Part shown: piece after piece, positions 43,678 to 47,153 of the stretch
How the letters are laid out: each line of letters begins with the position of its first letter
How positions within the stretch are numbered: the stretch's first letter is position 1
Assembly: GCA_910592205.1 (NCBI GenBank)
Contig: CAJVPJ010000086.1
Coordinates: 1 to 47,153 of the forward strand
Length of the DNA: 47,153 nt
From: Paraglomus occultum
Lineage: Eukaryota; Glomeromycota; Glomeromycetes; Paraglomerales; Paraglomeraceae
Direction: 5' to 3'
The notes under the pieces: model-generated
What the model saw: the letters and a program-made list of their open reading frames with translations, nothing else
Database searches by the model: none
Told to the model about the DNA's origin: nothing
Made by a program: the position numbers and the translations under genes

Positions 43678-46600
43678 AGTAATAGTTGAATTAAAAAATC
43701 TTATCTCTCAAGTTAAAGTGCAAACCCTTAATTGTGTTACATTGCAAATCGATCGGCCTTTTATCGATGCATTCCGAGTATTCTGTATTTGTAGAGGTAA
43801 GGGTGCAGAGTGAGCTAAAAAAGTTTTAAAAGAATATCTCAGCATTTATTATCTCATGAAGTAATAAAATTTCTCCTTGTCCAAATTAAAATGTCAAATA
43901 TTTCTTAATCGCTTTTTTGGAGTCTGATAAAGATGTGCTGTTTCTCGATAATGGTGATATGGGCTTCGCCCCTCTTATTACCAGTGTTGGTATGGGGACA
44001 TATTAGTTATGAATAGTGATGTGCAACATTTATTTAAAAGTTGATAATATCTTAGTTATTGGGCTACATAAGTGAGAACATGTAAAAAAAGGAAACCAGT
44101 CAACATTTTCTAGACTTCATGTTATTAATCTTCGTATGATGGAAGATTTAAGTTTGTTGTTGCCAAGTCAAAAATCTTTTTCTTTGTGCTTGAAGAGCGT
44201 AATTCTCTTTTTCGCGGTTGACTTTGTTTTCGAGAGGGTTGATCTTGGGAATGTTCGTTTACAGTTTGTAGCACATTCTCCCGAATGTGAGTCAGAAGCC
44301 GCAATGGAAGAAGAAATGGGTTGATTGTCGTTAGTGGTTATGAAATCGAAATTGCGTCAACGTATAGCACGTTATCGTGTATCATCTAATTCTCCCACGA
44401 ATGAAATCTTAGAGCCTAATCTGGCTTTTTTAGTCCGCTCAAAGAGAATTTTCTTGGTAACGTGATGTGTTTCGAATTCTGCCCGAGAGCGACTTCCCAA
44501 AACGTATTGTGTTGATTGACAATGAAAATATCATATCATCCTGCATTTGAGTAGTCGTTTTTATAGTGCCGACAGCCTTCAACCAAGCCCGTGCTCGTGG
44601 AACGCTTGACAAAGATTCTGAAGACGTGACATTTGTATGCATTTATCCGTATGTGAAATGTTGGAAAATATGAGTAGGTGGTAATAAAGACCTGGTAAAC
44701 TGAAAATAAGGGAAGAGTACATACGGTAATTGTATTGTCGTTTAGGTTCCTGCCACGTCTATGATATTATCGGGAGAAAAGGATGTTGTGGTAAACCACG
44801 TGGAATTTTTATTTGGAGTGTATACTTTTAAATGGGCATTAATAGGTTGATTAGCAATGTTGGGGAATAACATAGAACATGTCGGTTAACTTTGTACAAA
44901 TTTTGCGCCTTAAAAAATATTGCTATTATATCATAATTGGCGTATATTTCATCATTGATTATAATTAGCATTAGCCGGTATTTTTTTTATAAAAGCGAAT
45001 GCTTATAATATGTTACGGTTGTATTATGCACGTTTATGTACATACTATAATGAACAGTTGTTATACAACATCTTGGTTATAGTTTTAGGCTTCTCACAGG
45101 TAGTATTTTAACATTGCATCTATAATAACAAAGTAAATTTTTCAGAGTTATTCTATAATTGTTAATTACGCTGTTTTCTCAGTTGAATAAATTTGAATTT
45201 ACACCCTTGGGCTGGCGGACTATTATAATTTGTTTTCGGTGAACTGACAGGAGATGTCTTCTGTCCTCTGATAAATAAAGGTGGTTAACAATTACTTCTA
45301 GCCATGTCTCATTATTTCTAATTATATATAATTTTTGAATATATGTAATCATCGGCTCTAAAGACAAGCAATTTACGATAACTTTGATTTTGTGTGTGCA
45401 TACATATAGTTTTACTTTACAATATTATTTGCACGCATTTCGCACCAAACTTTTACAGCATGTTCATTATTGTATTATCCCATTGGAAATTTAATGTCAT
45501 AAAGTTAAACCGCAATTATTTTGAGAAAAATCTTACGTTAAATATTAAACCAACAACAACCTAACTTTAATCTGGTATCACGTTTTCACAACTTATACTT
45601 TTTAATAAAATATTAGAACTTGACAAGGTGCTTAAATTTAATTATCATCACAATGCTGTTATTTTATTAGTATCTAACGACAAACTCATGTTAACATTAA
45701 CCAAATAATTAGGTTTGCGTAACTTTTTTACTTAGTAAATGTGACGTTAATAAGCTGAATACATGTTAACCTAGCTGAAGTACGGATAGTAACGCTAACT
45801 AGACCTTTTTGACCTATCTGTGATGTCTTGGTTGGTAGTTCCGTACGTTTTACATTCTTTAGACAGATGGCATGATAGAATGGAACAAATTACACGGTTT
45901 AAGATTAAACACCTATTTTAAAATTAGTAGTAATTACAACAACATATTGCACCTTATTAATTATAATTACAAATTTATTAGCGGAAAATATACTAAAAAG
46001 AAATCGCGTTCTAGAATCGTCAGCAGGCAGTTCTTGAGATTTGATTAACCTACGTCTTTTTACGTCTTGCATTTTTTTATGTTACCCCATGATGATCTTT
46101 TAACAAAAAGTGTTTACTCAAGCTAGTTTTCCTAAGACTGGTCATAACAATGCACGCTTTGCACCGGATTATTGTACGCGCTTGTTGAGAGTATTCATTT
46201 CACACTTCGGCTTTTGTTACCTACAAACCGAGGTCGTAAGTTAAAAAAAAAACTGTCAGTAGATACCGCTTGCCGTCGTGTAATGCTGTTGCATTCTATT
46301 GATAACATTCATAGCGGCTGTTTTCAGGCAGTAAGCATTGACAACAATCAGAGTCTTTTGTTCTCGATTACTGGAAGAAAAATCTGATCAGACGATTCTT
46401 ATTTAATAACTAGCTAATCTTTGCTCAAACTCGGCCAAATTTTGGATAGGGCAAATCAAACGTTATTTTGCGGTCTTGACATACATAGTTGGTACGTTGT
46501 TAAACTTACATAGTTAAGAACTGCATTATTATTAAAAAGAATGGCGATAGATCTTCGACGAATTGATACCAGTGGAATGGATTAAGGTTTTGGTTCTTAT

Positions 46601-46968
46601 AACTTTTATCTACAGGATTCTTGCATTATAGTCACAAAGCAGCTGTTGCGTTTAAATACTATGATCCAATGTCAAATGAAGCAATCACGATGAAGAGTTG
46701 AGCCAGATAACTTTGCGAATTGCATGGATCGTTTTGGGAAAGGTATAAAAACAATGTTGGGAAACGCGAAACCAACTGAAATTGACAATGAAGCTTAAAC
46801 TGACCTAGTATTATTATTCAGTATCATAAATTTTAATAATGATTGCTATATGATATACTCAAACAGTCTACCCTGGAAAAGAAGTCTAAGTAAATGTACA
46901 ACCCATCTAATTGGAAGAGTAGTAAGCTCCTCGAGTAAAACTCGTAAAAACAGTAAACAGACCGCGAA
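43678..46968. other. Intergenic, about 3.3 kb between two kinase copies, no gene seen
   Basis: AT-rich, only short frames. 43678-43810 is the 5' flank of the kinase. No kinase fragment, transposon end or RNA gene was recognised in the rest; a palindromic CCACGTGG lies near 44797. Confidence 0.45.
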
Positions 46969-47153
46969 TTACAAGAGCGTTTGTGTCACTAATTATTAGA
47001 TAATAAAATGATGTTAATATTGTAAATTGCCTTTATTTGTACCAATGCGTAACATACCTGCAGTTGAATCCAAATCATAACTATTTCTCGGTTTAGGCAA
47101 ATCTCCAGTATGTAAGAGTTTACTAGAGTATTTACTCTCTTTCTCGAGACGTG
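46969..47153 (-). CDS. 3' end of a second kinase copy, runs off the window
   Basis: Partial. The last two exons are visible: 47153-47058 and 46988-46969. The coding part repeats the C-terminus of the kinase at 41085-43677 ('RLEKESKYSSKLLHTGDLPK', then 'PRNSYD'), and the outermost ~70 bp of the window are identical to 41203-41270. The splice donor (CAG|GTATGT) and an acceptor giving a short terminal exon are also conserved. If the intron is retained the frame stops at 47014. The catalytic domain would lie beyond the window. It has the same strand as the upstream copy, so this is a direct tandem duplication. Confidence 0.8.

Noticed and set aside
44136-44642. Short frames on both strands between the kinase copies
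   Set aside because: I looked for kinase or transposase fragments and found none.
1-47153. tRNA, rRNA or spliceosomal snRNA genes
   Set aside because: Scanning by eye for T-arm GTTCGANNC with paired stems, and for conserved rRNA or U6 motifs, gave no convincing candidate. A tRNAscan/Infernal run would be decisive.

Overview
The window looks like nuclear DNA of an arbuscular-mycorrhizal fungus (Glomeromycotina, Rhizophagus-like; genus not resolvable by eye). The evidence is AT-rich intergenic sequence, short GT-AG introns in nearly every conserved gene, a Crinkler-type (CRN) protein and a CRN NTPase relic with the composition typical of that lineage, a tyrosine-kinase-like (TKL) kinase with WIPF/zinc-ribbon modules, and many Tc1/mariner and pogo-like DNA-transposon remnants. 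All gene models were assembled by hand from splice signals and reading-frame continuity; nothing was checked against transcripts or databases.

Layout. 1-6500: a five-exon CRN-like gene (910-2551, -), then an island of DNA-transposon debris (a foldback MITE at 3626-4072, a pogo-like element with TA target duplication at 4479-5340, a Tc1 N-terminal relic at 5446-5854). 6534-17191: conserved genes: an ASPSCR1/TUG-type UBX protein (+), a four-CBS protein (-), MIX23 (-) and MBF1 (+) sharing a divergent promoter, and a GRF zinc finger/coiled-coil protein (-). 17192-24890: poor in genes, with a Tc1 C-terminal relic, a broken CRN NTPase gene and pogo-like ends. 24891-26195: a GPI-anchored chitin deacetylase (-). 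26196-30946: no gene seen.

30947-39426: three more conserved genes: SAGA subunit ADA2 (+, nine exons), the ER-shaping protein YOP1/REEP (-, four exons) and the spliceosomal HAT-repeat protein CLF1/Crooked neck (+, twelve exons). 39443-47153: a kinase neighbourhood, with a decayed fragment just after CLF1, an intact multi-module kinase (41085-43677, -), and the 3' end of a second copy running off the window.

The genes do not form one pathway. Conserved housekeeping genes (transcription coactivators MBF1 and ADA2, splicing factor CLF1, membrane and mitochondrial factors) alternate with fast-evolving lineage-specific families (CRN, TKL kinase) embedded in transposon remnants. The most unusual item is the kinase: its N-terminal half is built from three degenerate kinase N-lobe modules, and the intron before each later module sits at nearly the same position and in the same phase, which points to exon-based internal duplication. 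A CACGTG E-box recurs upstream of several of the conserved genes.
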